Counted from the stretch's first letter, positions 13,910 to 23,829 are shown. The stretch is DNA of 64,000 bases from Ornithinibacillus sp047228935 (GCF_047228935.1 NZ_JBFEGG010000004.1:124001-188000), one strand, 5' to 3'. Numbers and translations: made by a program. The notes: generated from the sequence alone by a model not told the origin.

Positions 13910-16264
13910 GTGTTTTTGAAAATGGTAAAGAATGATTTTATCAGGAACAAAATAGTAACTCTATCTGTATTTGTATTTATTACTATGGCAGTTATTTTGG
14001 CAGCTAGTGCAATTAATAACATAGCTAATTTGATTCAATCGATGTCGGAACTAAAGGAACGTGCAGTACCAGCCGACATTACGCAGATGCATTCGGGAGA
14101 ATATAACCAAGCAGAAATCGATCAATTTACAGAAGAACAGCGAGAACATATAGCGATGCAAGAGACGATGGTTCTTCTGACCTTGGATGGAAGTAATATT
14201 CATTTTGGTGATAATCAAACGATGGCTGGAACCGTACAGGATATTTCATTTGTGGTACAGAACGAGAAGTTTGATTTTATCTTGGATTTGGATAATGAAA
14301 GGCTGGATGTAAAGCAAGGGGAAGTGGCAGTTCCTATCTATTTTATGGAATACTACGACCTAAAAATAGGGGATAGGATAACCGTAAAAAATAAAGAGTA
14401 TCAAAAAGAGTTTGTCATATCAGATTATGCAAGAGATTATGAGATGAACTCTTCCTTAACATCGTCAAAACGGTTTGTGATTAATCAGCTGGACTATAAT
14501 GAAATGGAGAACCTATTGATCGGAGAACCGGAATATCTAATCGAATTCAAAATAAAGGAAAACGGTGATGCTCAGGCTGTTCAGACCGCCTACATCGAAG
14601 CTGGTCTTCCAGCAAACGGTCCTACAGTCGGAGCAAAAATATTTACGTTGTTTAATGCCTTGTCAGATATGGCAGTTGCAATGGTCATAATACTTATCAG
14701 TATATTACTTATAATTATAGCCTCGCTTTGTATCAGACTTACATTTCTGGCAACAATCGATGAAGATATAAGAGAAATCGGTGTTATGAAAGCAATGGGA
14801 ATTTCCAAAAAAGATATAAAGAACGTATATCTTAACAAATACAGAGTCATGTCAATAGCGGCTGGTATTTTAGGTTATCTGCTATCCTTTTTTGCGGTCA
14901 ATTTATTAAATAGTAATATGAGACTGTACATATCTTCTGATTTATCTGGGAACTTAAAGTATCTACTGTCTATTATAGCTCCATTATTTATTTATATTAT
15001 GATAGTAATGTACTGTAAGAAAGTGCTGAAAAGAATTGATAAGATTACTGCGGTGGAAGCATTACGTTCAGATATTATGGAACGTGGAAAGAACCGAAAA
15101 TATAGTTTTCCACTAATTAAAAATAAACTCTATAGCACCAATATTTACATGGGAATTAGGGATGTATTGAAACGATTTAAATTATACAGGTTACTATTTT
15201 TAATATTTGTAGTATGTACGTTCATTGTGATACTCCCGTTAAATATGTATAATACTATGAATTCACCAGAATTTTCTACTTATTTGGGAATAGGAAAATC
15301 CGACATGAGAATTGACCTTCGTAAGACGGATCGTATTACAGAAGATTTTAAGAAGCTTCAGGAAGATTTACGGAATGATACGGATATTGAAAAGTATGCA
15401 GCCTACATCACAAGTTCCTATCAGGTTAAAAATACAGATGGTTCCTGGGACTATATTAATATTGAAATAGGAGACTTTTCCGTATTTCCATTAAATTATC
15501 TGGAAGGGAAAGCACCAAACGGTGAAGGAGAAATCTCACTTTCCTATGCAAATGCGTCAACGGATGGATTGAACAAGAAAGTGGGAGATGAAGTTGTCGT
15601 AAAGGTTGGCGAGATCGAAAAGACATTAAAAGTAAGTGGTATTTATCAAGATATTACGAATGGTGGAAAAACTGCAAAGGCAGATACCAGTCTTGGCGTA
15701 AATGAAGGTGCTGTTCTTTGGTATATTTTGAGCATGGACGTTGCCCCAGGTGTGGATATTCGTGAGAAAATGGATTACTACCAGAATACCTATGATTCAG
15801 CACAGGTAAATGATATCAAGGAATATACAGGACAGACTCTTGGAAATCTCATTGATCAAATGAGCACAATTGTTATAGGGGGAATTGTCATTGCAGTAAG
15901 CATTGTTATATTGATTACTGCATTATTCATTAGAATGCTATTATCAAAGGATTCGTCTCAGATTGCTATCATGCGAAGTATGGGATTAACATCTAAAAAT
16001 ATTAGTCATCAATATATGGCGGGAACTTTGGTGGTACTGATAATGGGAATCCTATTTGGCGTATTGGCTTCTAATTTATTGGGGGAATTTCTTGTAAGTA
16101 TGGCTATGTCCTCTATGGGAGCTGCAAAAATTGAGTTTGTTAATGTTATTTGGCAGACTTGGTTACTGTGTCCTATAGCACTTGTTGTAATAGTTGGATT
16201 TACGATATCTCTGTTCTGTAAGGTCTCAATAAAAGATGATTTATCGGTAGTTTTAAGAAGTTAG
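13910..16264 (+). CDS. ABC transporter permease with two FtsX-like regions
   Basis: A 784-residue permease of the MacB/FtsX fold. One TM helix near the N-terminus is followed by a long extracytoplasmic region (about 40-250) and three TM helices (about 258-375). The pattern repeats: a TM near 425, a second extracytoplasmic region (about 445-640), and three TM helices (about 655-770). Both halves carry the FtsX-like stretches EIGVMKAMGISKKDI and QIAIMRSMGLTSKNI. GTG 13910 is chosen over the GTG at 13889 because GGGAGGAG lies six bases upstream. It pairs with the ATPase at 16376 and probably exports or removes a lipid or peptide from the membrane outer face. Confidence 0.88.
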   Translation: MFLKMVKNDFIRNKIVTLSVFVFITMAVILAASAINNIANLIQSMSELKERAVPADITQMHSGEYNQAEIDQFTEEQREHIAMQETMVLLTLDGSNIHFGDNQTMAGTVQDISFVVQNEKFDFILDLDNERLDVKQGEVAVPIYFMEYYDLKIGDRITVKNKEYQKEFVISDYARDYEMNSSLTSSKRFVINQLDYNEMENLLIGEPEYLIEFKIKENGDAQAVQTAYIEAGLPANGPTVGAKIFTLFNALSDMAVAMVIILISILLIIIASLCIRLTFLATIDEDIREIGVMKAMGISKKDIKNVYLNKYRVMSIAAGILGYLLSFFAVNLLNSNMRLYISSDLSGNLKYLLSIIAPLFIYIMIVMYCKKVLKRIDKITAVEALRSDIMERGKNRKYSFPLIKNKLYSTNIYMGIRDVLKRFKLYRLLFLIFVVCTFIVILPLNMYNTMNSPEFSTYLGIGKSDMRIDLRKTDRITEDFKKLQEDLRNDTDIEKYAAYITSSYQVKNTDGSWDYINIEIGDFSVFPLNYLEGKAPNGEGEISLSYANASTDGLNKKVGDEVVVKVGEIEKTLKVSGIYQDITNGGKTAKADTSLGVNEGAVLWYILSMDVAPGVDIREKMDYYQNTYDSAQVNDIKEYTGQTLGNLIDQMSTIVIGGIVIAVSIVILITALFIRMLLSKDSSQIAIMRSMGLTSKNISHQYMAGTLVVLIMGILFGVLASNLLGEFLVSMAMSSMGAAKIEFVNVIWQTWLLCPIALVVIVGFTISLFCKVSIKDDLSVVLRS

Positions 16265-16375
16265 TACAGTTGAAAAGGACCAATCAAGAGGTAAAGACTC
16301 TTGAAAAATAAGGTTAATCCTAGGTCGCTTTATAGATATAGAGTGGATTTAATATTTGGCATGGGAGGAATATGA

Positions 16376-17146
16376 ATGGGCAGTATATTAGAAGCAAGAA
16401 GTATGAATAAAAAAGTAGAATTAGCAAAAGATAATGTGCTTCATATTTTAAAAGATATTGACTTGGATATAGAAGAAGGTGAATTTATATCTGTCATGGG
16501 ACCATCCGGAAGTGGGAAATCAACACTTCTATATAATATAAGCGGTATGGATAGATTTACTTCTGGCAGTGTGAAAATTAAAGGGCATGAAATTAATTAC
16601 AGTCTAAAGGAAGAAGAATTGGCCAAGATTCGACTGAATCATATGGGATTCATCTTTCAGGATATTAATCTATTAAAGAATCTTTCATTAATAGATAATG
16701 TTATGTTCCCTGCACTTGTATTGAAAAATGCGGATAAAAATACGGTCAATGAAAAAGCAAAAAAACTGATGAAAATGACTGGAATTGAAAAGCTTGCAGA
16801 TAATACAATTTCTCAGGCATCGGGTGGACAACTGCAGAGAGTCGCTATCTGCAGAGCACTGATAAATGACCCCGATATCCTATTCGGGGACGAACCTACC
16901 GGAGCATTAGATTCTAAATCGACAGCAGAGATTATGTCAATTCTTGCAGAGATTAACGAAAAAGGGACAACTATCATGCTTGTGACGCATGATGCAAAGG
17001 TAGCAGCAAAAACCGAAAGAGTATTGCTTATGGTAGATGGAAAGATAGTTGCACAGAAAAAAATGAGAAAATACAATATTGAGCTTGATGATAGTAAAGA
17101 AAGGGAAGAAAGCATTTTGAAATGGTTAGTGGAAACTGACTTCTAA
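16376..17146 (+). CDS. ABC transporter ATP-binding protein (MacB/BceA-like)
   Basis: A 256-residue ATPase of the LolD/MacB/BceA group. Walker A is GPSGSGKST (about 42-50), the Q-loop is FQDINLL, the signature is the variant QASGGQLQR, Walker B is ILFGDEPTGALD, and the H-switch is VTHD. The signature has ASGGQ in place of the common LSGGQ. GGGAGGA is six bases before ATG. The gene is 111 bases after the permease, with a 7-bp stem hairpin (16284-16303) between that could trim or attenuate. A charged tail (DDSKEREESILKW) extends beyond the usual end. Confidence 0.9.
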   Translation: MGSILEARSMNKKVELAKDNVLHILKDIDLDIEEGEFISVMGPSGSGKSTLLYNISGMDRFTSGSVKIKGHEINYSLKEEELAKIRLNHMGFIFQDINLLKNLSLIDNVMFPALVLKNADKNTVNEKAKKLMKMTGIEKLADNTISQASGGQLQRVAICRALINDPDILFGDEPTGALDSKSTAEIMSILAEINEKGTTIMLVTHDAKVAAKTERVLLMVDGKIVAQKKMRKYNIELDDSKEREESILKWLVETDF

Positions 17147-17290
17147 TATTTCATCTACATTCGATTATATTAGATAGTCGACCATAAAAAATTTGGTGTT
17201 AATCTAGAAGTTCGTTTCAATAAATGAAAGCTAGTATAGAAGAAATATTAAGCACTAAAGACATGTAGAATGTGTTGCATCACGAACATA

Positions 17291-17336
17291 AAAATGGGCG
17301 TAACTTTAATTAGTATTGATTACGCCCATTTTATTT
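17291..17336. terminator. Bidirectional terminator between ATPase and synthase genes
   Basis: AAAATGGGCGTAA (17291-17303) pairs exactly with TTACGCCCATTTT (17320-17332). It serves the converging ATPase gene and the minus-strand gene at 17378-18574. Confidence 0.85.
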
Positions 17337-17377
17337 AAATAACTGCTCTTCAAAATGAAATGAATAGCTTTTGTCTC

Positions 17378-18574
17378 TTAAACTAAAACGCCACTCTTAA
17401 CCTTCGAAAATGCATCTAGTATCCGTTCAACATGTTCCTCATCATGTGTTGACATTAACCTAATACGAATCATTTGCTGTCCTTCAGGAACTGCTGGACT
17501 TACAGCGACGTTCGTATATACTCCATGTTCCATTAATTCTCCCCATGTTTTAAATACTTGCATGTCGTCTCCCAATATTATAGGGACGATCGGAACTATT
17601 CCATCCGGTACGGTATATCCAAGTGAGCGTAACCCTTTTCGAACGTTTTGTGTTAGAGTTTGTAGCTTATCTATACGTTCAGGTTCTTCGAGTAGAATAT
17701 CTAGAGAGGTATTAGCTGCTGCTACATGTGCTGAAGGTAAGCTTGCTGAAAAAATATAAGCAGAACTGGTATAAGATAAATAATGTATCAGTTCCTTGCT
17801 TCCAGCAATAAAGCCGCCAAAGGATCCAAACCCTTTTGATAGCGTACCAACAATAATGTCTACTTCATGATCTAGATCATAATAACTTGCAGTGCCAGCT
17901 CCGTTTTTCCCAATTACGCCAATTCCATGTGCATCATCCAACATAATTTTTGCATCTGTTTTTCTAGCAGCCTTCACCATATTTGGAAGGTCAACCACTG
18001 CTCCGGACATGGAAAATACACCATCTGATACGATTAATTTCCCATGATCATCTGGTGCTTTCTGTAAACATTGATCTAAATGATTCATATCATTATGTTT
18101 GTAACGGATGATTTGATCTTTATTAAGAAATGTTCCCCGAGAGATTAGGGTCGCTTGTACAATACTGTTATGATTGTCTCGATCACTGAAAATGAGATCA
18201 TTTTTACTGATTAATGGCACAATAGCACCTTGGTTTGTTTGATAACCAGTAGTAAAAGTAATCGCAGCTTCCTTTCCAAGGAACCTTGCTAGTTTTTCCT
18301 CTAATTCTAAATGTAAATCTAATGTACCGTTATGTAGCCTACTTCCATTATTACCTACACCATATTTACTGACAGCCTGAATAGCGGCTTCTTTTACTCG
18401 ATCATCCTGTGAAAAACCGTGATAATCACTTGAACCTGCCATAATGACAGTTTTACCATCCATTTTCACAACTGTTCCATAGTTTTCTTCAATTGTAGGA
18501 TGAAAGGGAAAAACGGAATTACGTAAAATATCCTTTGCTCTTGAATACCTATTTACTTTATTAAATAAATCCAA
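17378..18574 (-). CDS. Alpha-oxoamine synthase family PLP enzyme (KBL/BioF/SPT-like)
   Basis: A 398-residue fold-type I PLP enzyme of the alpha-oxoamine synthase family, which joins an amino acid to an acyl-CoA with loss of CO2. The PLP lysine is about Lys247 in TLSKGFGSFGG; DDAHGIGVIG, GVGNNGSRLHNGT and the SDGVFSMSG aspartate are the other family motifs. Kbl, BioF, CqsA and serine palmitoyltransferase all fit, and I cannot separate them; neither threonine dehydrogenase nor biotin genes are adjacent. TTG 18574 is the best start, with GGAGG seven bases upstream; the frame is open 24 codons further without a ribosome site. Confidence 0.87.
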   Translation of the reverse strand: MDLFNKVNRYSRAKDILRNSVFPFHPTIEENYGTVVKMDGKTVIMAGSSDYHGFSQDDRVKEAAIQAVSKYGVGNNGSRLHNGTLDLHLELEEKLARFLGKEAAITFTTGYQTNQGAIVPLISKNDLIFSDRDNHNSIVQATLISRGTFLNKDQIIRYKHNDMNHLDQCLQKAPDDHGKLIVSDGVFSMSGAVVDLPNMVKAARKTDAKIMLDDAHGIGVIGKNGAGTASYYDLDHEVDIIVGTLSKGFGSFGGFIAGSKELIHYLSYTSSAYIFSASLPSAHVAAANTSLDILLEEPERIDKLQTLTQNVRKGLRSLGYTVPDGIVPIVPIILGDDMQVFKTWGELMEHGVYTNVAVSPAVPEGQQMIRIRLMSTHDEEHVERILDAFSKVKSGVLV

Positions 18575-18787
18575 AATAACCCCTCCAATATCAATTATTA
18601 TTCTTGTTACGAGAAAATTATATCGTAAAAACTGTCGAATTTTCAATAAATATTGAATTTTTTACCTATTATTAATGATATTATGATTTCCCAAGTGGAC
18701 ACGTGGTTCTAGTTTTGAAGAAATAATGAGGACCTATTTGCATCACGTTTTTTCTCAAGTATGCTAGTTTAAAACTATAATTATAAA

Positions 18788-18803
18788 TGTAAGCGCTTTT
18801 ACA
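18788..18803 (+). promoter_or_regulatory. Possible cre (CcpA) site upstream of SDR gene
   Basis: TGTAAGCGCTTTTACA resembles the catabolite-responsive element, with the CG centre and TGTAA arm, but is two bases longer than a perfect palindromic cre. It is about 60 bases before the SDR start. Confidence 0.4.
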
Positions 18804-18864
18804 TAAGGTGATAAATGAGCTAAACTATTAGTGGCTATATTAAATAATAATAGGGGGAAAGAAC

Positions 18865-19611
18865 ATGAGTAAAGTCGTATTAATAACAGGCGCTGCAACT
18901 GGCCTTGGAAGGGCAACAGCATTAAAGCTGGCTCAAGAAGGATATCGTTTAAGTCTAGTAGATTATAACGATGAGGATGGAAATGATACTGCAGAACGTG
19001 CAAGAGAATTAGGTGCAGAAGTTATCTTCGTAAAAGCAGATGTCTCTAAGGAAGAGGAAGTGAGACAATATGTAGCTCAAACAGTGGAAGCTTTTGGAGC
19101 TATTGATTATTTCCATAATAATGCAGGTATTATGATTCCTTTCCGTCTACTTCATGAATATTCAAGTGAAGAGTATGATCGTTTAATGAATATTAACGTA
19201 AAAGGGGCATTTTTAGGTATTAAATATGTGATTCCAGTTATGCTAGAGCATGGCGGTGGTGTCATCATTAACACCGTTTCATCTAACTCCTTTAAACCGA
19301 CAGCATACAATGGAGTCTATGCAGCTTCCAAGCATGCATTAGCTGGATTAACCAAATCTATTGGACAAGACTATCAAGACAAACATATTTATGCTGTAGG
19401 TGTTGCACCAAATACAATGCAAACGAATATTTCTGCTCAAGCTATTTCTACTTATACGGAAGAAGTAGGAGCGAAAATTGCTGCTACAACAGCTCCTAAT
19501 ATTCCTGCTACTGCTGAAGAAATTGCAGATGTTGTCATATTTGCAATGGGTGGAGCGAAGATGTTAAACGGTTCTGTTGTAAACTGTGCTGGTGGACAAA
19601 TATATACCTAA
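18865..19611 (+). CDS. Short-chain dehydrogenase/reductase
   Basis: A 248-residue classical SDR. The cofactor motif is TGAATGLGRA (about 7-16), acidic residues after beta-2 (LVDYNDEDG) favour NAD(H) over NADP(H), NNAG is present near residue 90, and the catalytic Ser (SSNS) and YAASK tetrad follow. The substrate is unknown. GGGGGAAAG precedes ATG. It is monocistronic, with its own terminator and a possible cre site upstream, hinting at carbon control. Confidence 0.88.
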   Translation: MSKVVLITGAATGLGRATALKLAQEGYRLSLVDYNDEDGNDTAERARELGAEVIFVKADVSKEEEVRQYVAQTVEAFGAIDYFHNNAGIMIPFRLLHEYSSEEYDRLMNINVKGAFLGIKYVIPVMLEHGGGVIINTVSSNSFKPTAYNGVYAASKHALAGLTKSIGQDYQDKHIYAVGVAPNTMQTNISAQAISTYTEEVGAKIAATTAPNIPATAEEIADVVIFAMGGAKMLNGSVVNCAGGQIYT

Positions 19612-19624
19612 GTTATTTTTATTT

Positions 19625-19666
19625 AGACCCGATTTCGTCTGAATGCTGAATTCGGGTCTTTTTTTA
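19625..19666 (+). terminator. Rho-independent terminator after SDR gene
   Basis: AGACCCGA pairs with TCGGGTCT, followed by a T run. Confidence 0.85.
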
Positions 19667-19678
19667 TAGATGAAGGCT

Positions 19679-20800
19679 CTAACTTGCTTTAAAAGCTTTC
19701 TTTGTTTTATTAATCCTATTTTTAATCTTATCAATTACAAACGTAATAACAGGGATGATTAGCCCCATAATAAAGGAGTATGGTACCCAATATTTTTCAT
19801 CCCAAGTTAGCATATACTGTATATCTGGGTAGACAACTGTTGAAAAAATAATACAAATTATCCCTAATGGTAGTACTAGAAATCGATAATTTTTTAACTC
19901 TAAAACTTGCGTCAACGTCATGACAAGGGCATAGAAATAAATGGAGGATTTAAAGAAAATCGATATGATCCAAATTCCAGCCATGATGGATTCGATTCGT
20001 TCTACAATTTCAAATAAGCTAACCGTTTTTGCTAAAACATAACTTGGGTATAGTTGCCTAGCAGTAGTTTCAGCCCCTAAAACTAAGATGCAGAGTACCG
20101 TTATAAGAGCAACAATAAATGCACCAACGAATGATCCAGCTAGGAAGTTCCATTTTGCTTTATCTGGCCGGTTAATGTTCTTTGGGAAAAAAGTGAGAAA
20201 TAAAACTAAAGGAAATCCAGCTATGGAGACAAAATTAAAGATCGCTTTTGCGTGGTCTTTTATGGAAGCTTCATATAACGGACTTAGGCGTTGAAATTCA
20301 ATCTGTGGTAGTAAAAAGACTATGAGAGCGAAAAGTAGGATAAAAAACCACGTGCTTAACAACTCTCCGGTTCTTGCTAGAACCTCTAGTCCAGCCCGTA
20401 CCACACATATAATTAGTATCGTAAATAAAATATTAAGAATTTCAATAGGAGTTTCTGTTAAAATTTGCGTCGTAGTAAAAAAGCCAAAATAGGATATGAG
20501 AGTACATGTGCCAATAAAAGCAAAAAAAGCATATAAAAGCCCTAATATTTTCCCGAGAATTCTCCCGTATATGCTCTCTAAATATTGAATATAGTTTTTT
20601 CTTCCCATTGAGAGAGCACATTGATAGAAAAAATAGACTATTCCTAAACAGATTATTACGCTTAATAGACTAGACAACCATGCATCCTGTTTTGCATCAG
20701 CTGCCATACCAGAAGGAGTTACAAGAATAGTCGTACCAGTTGTAAAAAGGATTGTTAGAATTGAGAGTTGAAAAGGGCTTATTCTTACTTTTTCTTCCAA
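19679..20800 (-). CDS. Germinant receptor B subunit (GerAB family)
   Basis: A 373-residue endospore germination permease of the APC-like GerAB family (Spore_permease), with about ten TM helices. It begins MEEKVRISPFQLSILTILF, typical of the family; TGTTILVTPSGMAADAKQDAWLS follows. In the inner spore membrane the B subunit binds the germinant with GerAA and GerAC. It is the last gene of the operon, 23 bases after a small membrane protein gene. Expression should be in the forespore under sigma G, though I found no clean sigma G promoter before the first gene. Confidence 0.93.
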   Translation of the reverse strand: MEEKVRISPFQLSILTILFTTGTTILVTPSGMAADAKQDAWLSSLLSVIICLGIVYFFYQCALSMGRKNYIQYLESIYGRILGKILGLLYAFFAFIGTCTLISYFGFFTTTQILTETPIEILNILFTILIICVVRAGLEVLARTGELLSTWFFILLFALIVFLLPQIEFQRLSPLYEASIKDHAKAIFNFVSIAGFPLVLFLTFFPKNINRPDKAKWNFLAGSFVGAFIVALITVLCILVLGAETTARQLYPSYVLAKTVSLFEIVERIESIMAGIWIISIFFKSSIYFYALVMTLTQVLELKNYRFLVLPLGIICIIFSTVVYPDIQYMLTWDEKYWVPYSFIMGLIIPVITFVIDKIKNRINKTKKAFKAS

Positions 20801-20823
20801 GTAAATACATCCTCCCCAGTAGC

Positions 20824-21051
20824 TTATTGGGTTGAAAATAGCTTTATAAAAGGGTCTAACGTTATGGAAATTAATTCTAATGGATTTGGGATATTCATGT
20901 CATGAACTTTCAATATACTTAACAAAGCGGCAGACGTTAAAATTAGCAACGATATCCATATTTCTTTGAAAAGCTTTTTCTTCACTAAATTCTTAAGTTG
21001 GAAAAAAGCTATGAAAAGAAAAAGTAAAATAACCCCAATCGTTTTAACCAT
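20824..21051 (-). CDS. Small membrane protein of ger operon (D-subunit-like)
   Basis: A 75-residue protein with two predicted TM helices (about 4-18 and 31-48) and a short C-terminal part. Its ATG overlaps the stop of gerAC by one base and it precedes gerAB, so it is a true operon member. Some germinant receptor operons carry a fourth two-helix D subunit that modulates the receptor; this protein fits in size, topology and place. No sequence motif proves it. Confidence 0.7.
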   Translation of the reverse strand: MVKTIGVILLFLFIAFFQLKNLVKKKLFKEIWISLLILTSAALLSILKVHDMNIPNPLELISITLDPFIKLFSTQ

Positions 21052-22256
21052 TAGCTAGACTCCTTACTTGGTATCTCTTGATAGAAAGGGTCTTTAATTG
21101 TACCTGCACGCTTAAGCTGAATGTCTACAGTGACATTAATAGGTATTTTTGGAAATATTTCTGACCATTTGTTTTTTATTTTTTCCCAATTTTTTGGGTC
21201 GGTCTTATGTATTTGGTCACCAAATCCGAAGATATCAGATTCAAATTCATTCTGTGCCTTATCGATAGCCTGTGTAATTTTTTCTTTAATATTATTATTC
21301 GTTTTATCTTCGAGCTCAGAGAATATATGTTCAGTCATTAAATCTAGTTTGGTATTGACATCTGCTATATTTGCAACGCCTGTAATTTTAACCTCGATGG
21401 TAGGATCACCATGAGTGAAGTGAGGAATAATCTCGCTATTCGCATCTGTAAGCTCAATCCCAACTTGGCCATCATCCATGTCTGAAACTATAACGGTGTT
21501 TTTAACATTTCCTTTAACGTAATTTAAACCTTTACTTTCATCTACATTGAGCCATCCAACTAATTTGTTTGCACGAAATGCACCCATACCATCATAGCTA
21601 AGAATTGCATCGGGAGCTGTTGTTAAGACATTATCTGTAAATTCTCCAGCTTCTGGGTCTCCTATGATTTTGATAGCTGTTAAAATAGGGTGAATTCCTT
21701 CTTTAACAAGATCATCCATCAGTTCGTTTAATCGAATCTTACCAGTTGCCGCCCAATTTTCTGAGGAAGAATTTAAGGAATCGAATAACTTATTTGCTGG
21801 TATTTTTTCATAACTAGTTAACACGTTTAATATCTCATTAGCTGTGTTTCCTTTAGAGACCACGACATAGAAATCAGTCCTCATTTCAGGGTCCCTCGAT
21901 AAAAAATCAATAGGTTTATATATCCCTTCTCTTGCAACTTCTTCTCCTATAATAATCATTCGAATGTGAGCTAAGTAGATTTTATTTGGGAGTTGTTGAG
22001 TTAATTTTCTTAACGCTTCAAATATAATTCTTCCAGTAGCTGTATACGTAGTAACGGGGGTATCATAGCCACTGGTCGAAGAGGTTGAAACTTCTCCTGG
22101 GTTTAATACTTGAACTGAAACACGATAACTATCATCACCATACTTATCAATTCCAAGTGCTACAGCAATAGCCAGGTCATTTACCTCTCGGCTGTTCCAG
22201 CATCCAGATAGACAGAGTAGCAATGATACAAATAACAGCATTAACGATTTTTTCAT
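21051..22256 (-). CDS. Germinant receptor C subunit, lipoprotein (GerAC family)
   Basis: A 401-residue Ger(x)C family lipoprotein. The lipobox is CLSGC with CWNSREVNDLAIAVALGIDK immediately after, the hallmark of the family. It is anchored to the outer face of the inner spore membrane and works with the A and B subunits. It lies seven bases after gerAA and overlaps the small membrane protein gene by one base. Confidence 0.94.
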   Translation of the reverse strand: MKKSLMLLFVSLLLCLSGCWNSREVNDLAIAVALGIDKYGDDSYRVSVQVLNPGEVSTSSTSGYDTPVTTYTATGRIIFEALRKLTQQLPNKIYLAHIRMIIIGEEVAREGIYKPIDFLSRDPEMRTDFYVVVSKGNTANEILNVLTSYEKIPANKLFDSLNSSSENWAATGKIRLNELMDDLVKEGIHPILTAIKIIGDPEAGEFTDNVLTTAPDAILSYDGMGAFRANKLVGWLNVDESKGLNYVKGNVKNTVIVSDMDDGQVGIELTDANSEIIPHFTHGDPTIEVKITGVANIADVNTKLDLMTEHIFSELEDKTNNNIKEKITQAIDKAQNEFESDIFGFGDQIHKTDPKNWEKIKNKWSEIFPKIPINVTVDIQLKRAGTIKDPFYQEIPSKESS

Positions 22257-22263
22257 TATTTAC

Positions 22264-23829
22264 TCAACTACCTCCCTTTTTATGATGCCTCGTCCTTTTT
22301 ATATTTTTTTGACTTATTAATTTTGGACGAGTTATCATTGCCCATATTGGAACACGAAAGAATACATCCTTTTGGTCTTTTAATATAAACGGTGCTGCTG
22401 GAGTCGTATAAGGAACACCAAAAGATCGAAGAGAGGACAAATGAATACATAGTAGGATAATGGCAAACATGATACCTGGAAGGCCGAAAACAGCAGCTAA
22501 ACTCATTATTCCAAATCGAATCATTCGTACAGATGCTGCTAAATTAATGGCAGGTAAACAAAAGTTCGCAATGGCTGTTATAGAAACGACGATTACCATA
22601 GCATTGGAGACTATTCCAGCCTGAACAGCTGCTTGCCCAAGAACTAAAGCCCCTACTATACTCATCGCCTGTCCTACAGCCCTGGGCATCCTTACACCTG
22701 CTTCACGTAAAATTTCAAAGGCAACCTCCATTATTAATGCTTCAAGAAATGCAGGGAAAGGAATCCCATCACGCTGGGCAGCTATACTTATCAATAATGG
22801 TGTTGGTAACATTTCTTGATGAAAGGTTAAAACAGCTATATATACTGATGGTGCTAACAATGCAATGAAAAAACATAAAAACCGTAAACACCTCAATAGT
22901 GTAGCGACATCTGCTCTCTGATAATAATCTTCACTTGCTTGGAAAAACTCTACTATCAAGCTAGGTACCACCATCACAAATGGGGTACCATCTACAAAAA
23001 TTGCTACACGGCCTTCTAATAGCTTCCCGGCCACTGCATCGGGTCTTTCGGTACTGAAAATGGTTGGGAATGGTGTAAAGGTCTCATCTTGAATCAGTTC
23101 TTCAATATATCCTGACTCTATAATCCCATCAATATCGATTGCATCTAAACGACGATGTACTTCTTTAACTACACCGTCGTTAACAATCCCCTCTATATAA
23201 GCCACCATCACTTTTGTCTTGGTGACCTTCCCTATATTCTTTGACTCTAAGCGGAATTTCGGACTACGTATTCTTTGACGAACTAATGAAATATTAGTTG
23301 AAATCGTTTCAGTAAATCCGTCATGTGGTCCTTTGATAACGGTTGTAGATTGTGGTTCCTCTACACTTCTTTTTTCATTTCCAGGAACGTTTACTGATAT
23401 CGCATGCTGTTCATTTTCTATTAATACCACTGCTTGACCGGAAAGAAGATTAGAAATTAGTGTATCAAAATCTATTACTTCTTCCACATCACCAACGGTT
23501 ATGGTTTTTTGAATTAGGTCTGTAATGATATTTCTCTTCGTATCGTCCGTTTTGTTCGGAGAAATTTGTTTATGATTAATTAATGAATCAATTAATTCCT
23601 GAAGTAAGGCCGTATCTATCAAACTTTCTATAAATACTAAGCATGCGTCAGTAGGTTCGATAAAGTTGAATTGAATTCTTCGGATTTTAAGATCTGCACT
23701 ATTACCTAGCTCATCTTTTATGTAAGTAATATTACGTTCTAAAACTGGTCTCAAGTGAGTGCTTGAAGGTTGGGGTTTCGCTTCTTTTTTTGGTGATTTC
23801 TTATGAAGTCTAGAATAAGATCGTTTCAT
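22264..23829 (-). CDS. Germinant receptor A subunit (GerAA family)
   Basis: A 521-residue GerA-family protein: a soluble N-terminal part of about 290 residues in two subdomains, then four to five TM helices (about 310-470) with PFPAFLEALIMEVAFEILREAGVRMP, a very conserved stretch. The N-terminus is rich in Lys and Ser, and the C-terminus is basic (SQKNIKRTRHHKKGG). It is the first gene of the A-C-small-B operon. GGTGGG lies seven bases before ATG. The germinant (amino acid, sugar or nucleoside) cannot be read from the sequence. Confidence 0.94.
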   Translation of the reverse strand: MKRSYSRLHKKSPKKEAKPQPSSTHLRPVLERNITYIKDELGNSADLKIRRIQFNFIEPTDACLVFIESLIDTALLQELIDSLINHKQISPNKTDDTKRNIITDLIQKTITVGDVEEVIDFDTLISNLLSGQAVVLIENEQHAISVNVPGNEKRSVEEPQSTTVIKGPHDGFTETISTNISLVRQRIRSPKFRLESKNIGKVTKTKVMVAYIEGIVNDGVVKEVHRRLDAIDIDGIIESGYIEELIQDETFTPFPTIFSTERPDAVAGKLLEGRVAIFVDGTPFVMVVPSLIVEFFQASEDYYQRADVATLLRCLRFLCFFIALLAPSVYIAVLTFHQEMLPTPLLISIAAQRDGIPFPAFLEALIMEVAFEILREAGVRMPRAVGQAMSIVGALVLGQAAVQAGIVSNAMVIVVSITAIANFCLPAINLAASVRMIRFGIMSLAAVFGLPGIMFAIILLCIHLSSLRSFGVPYTTPAAPFILKDQKDVFFRVPIWAMITRPKLISQKNIKRTRHHKKGGS

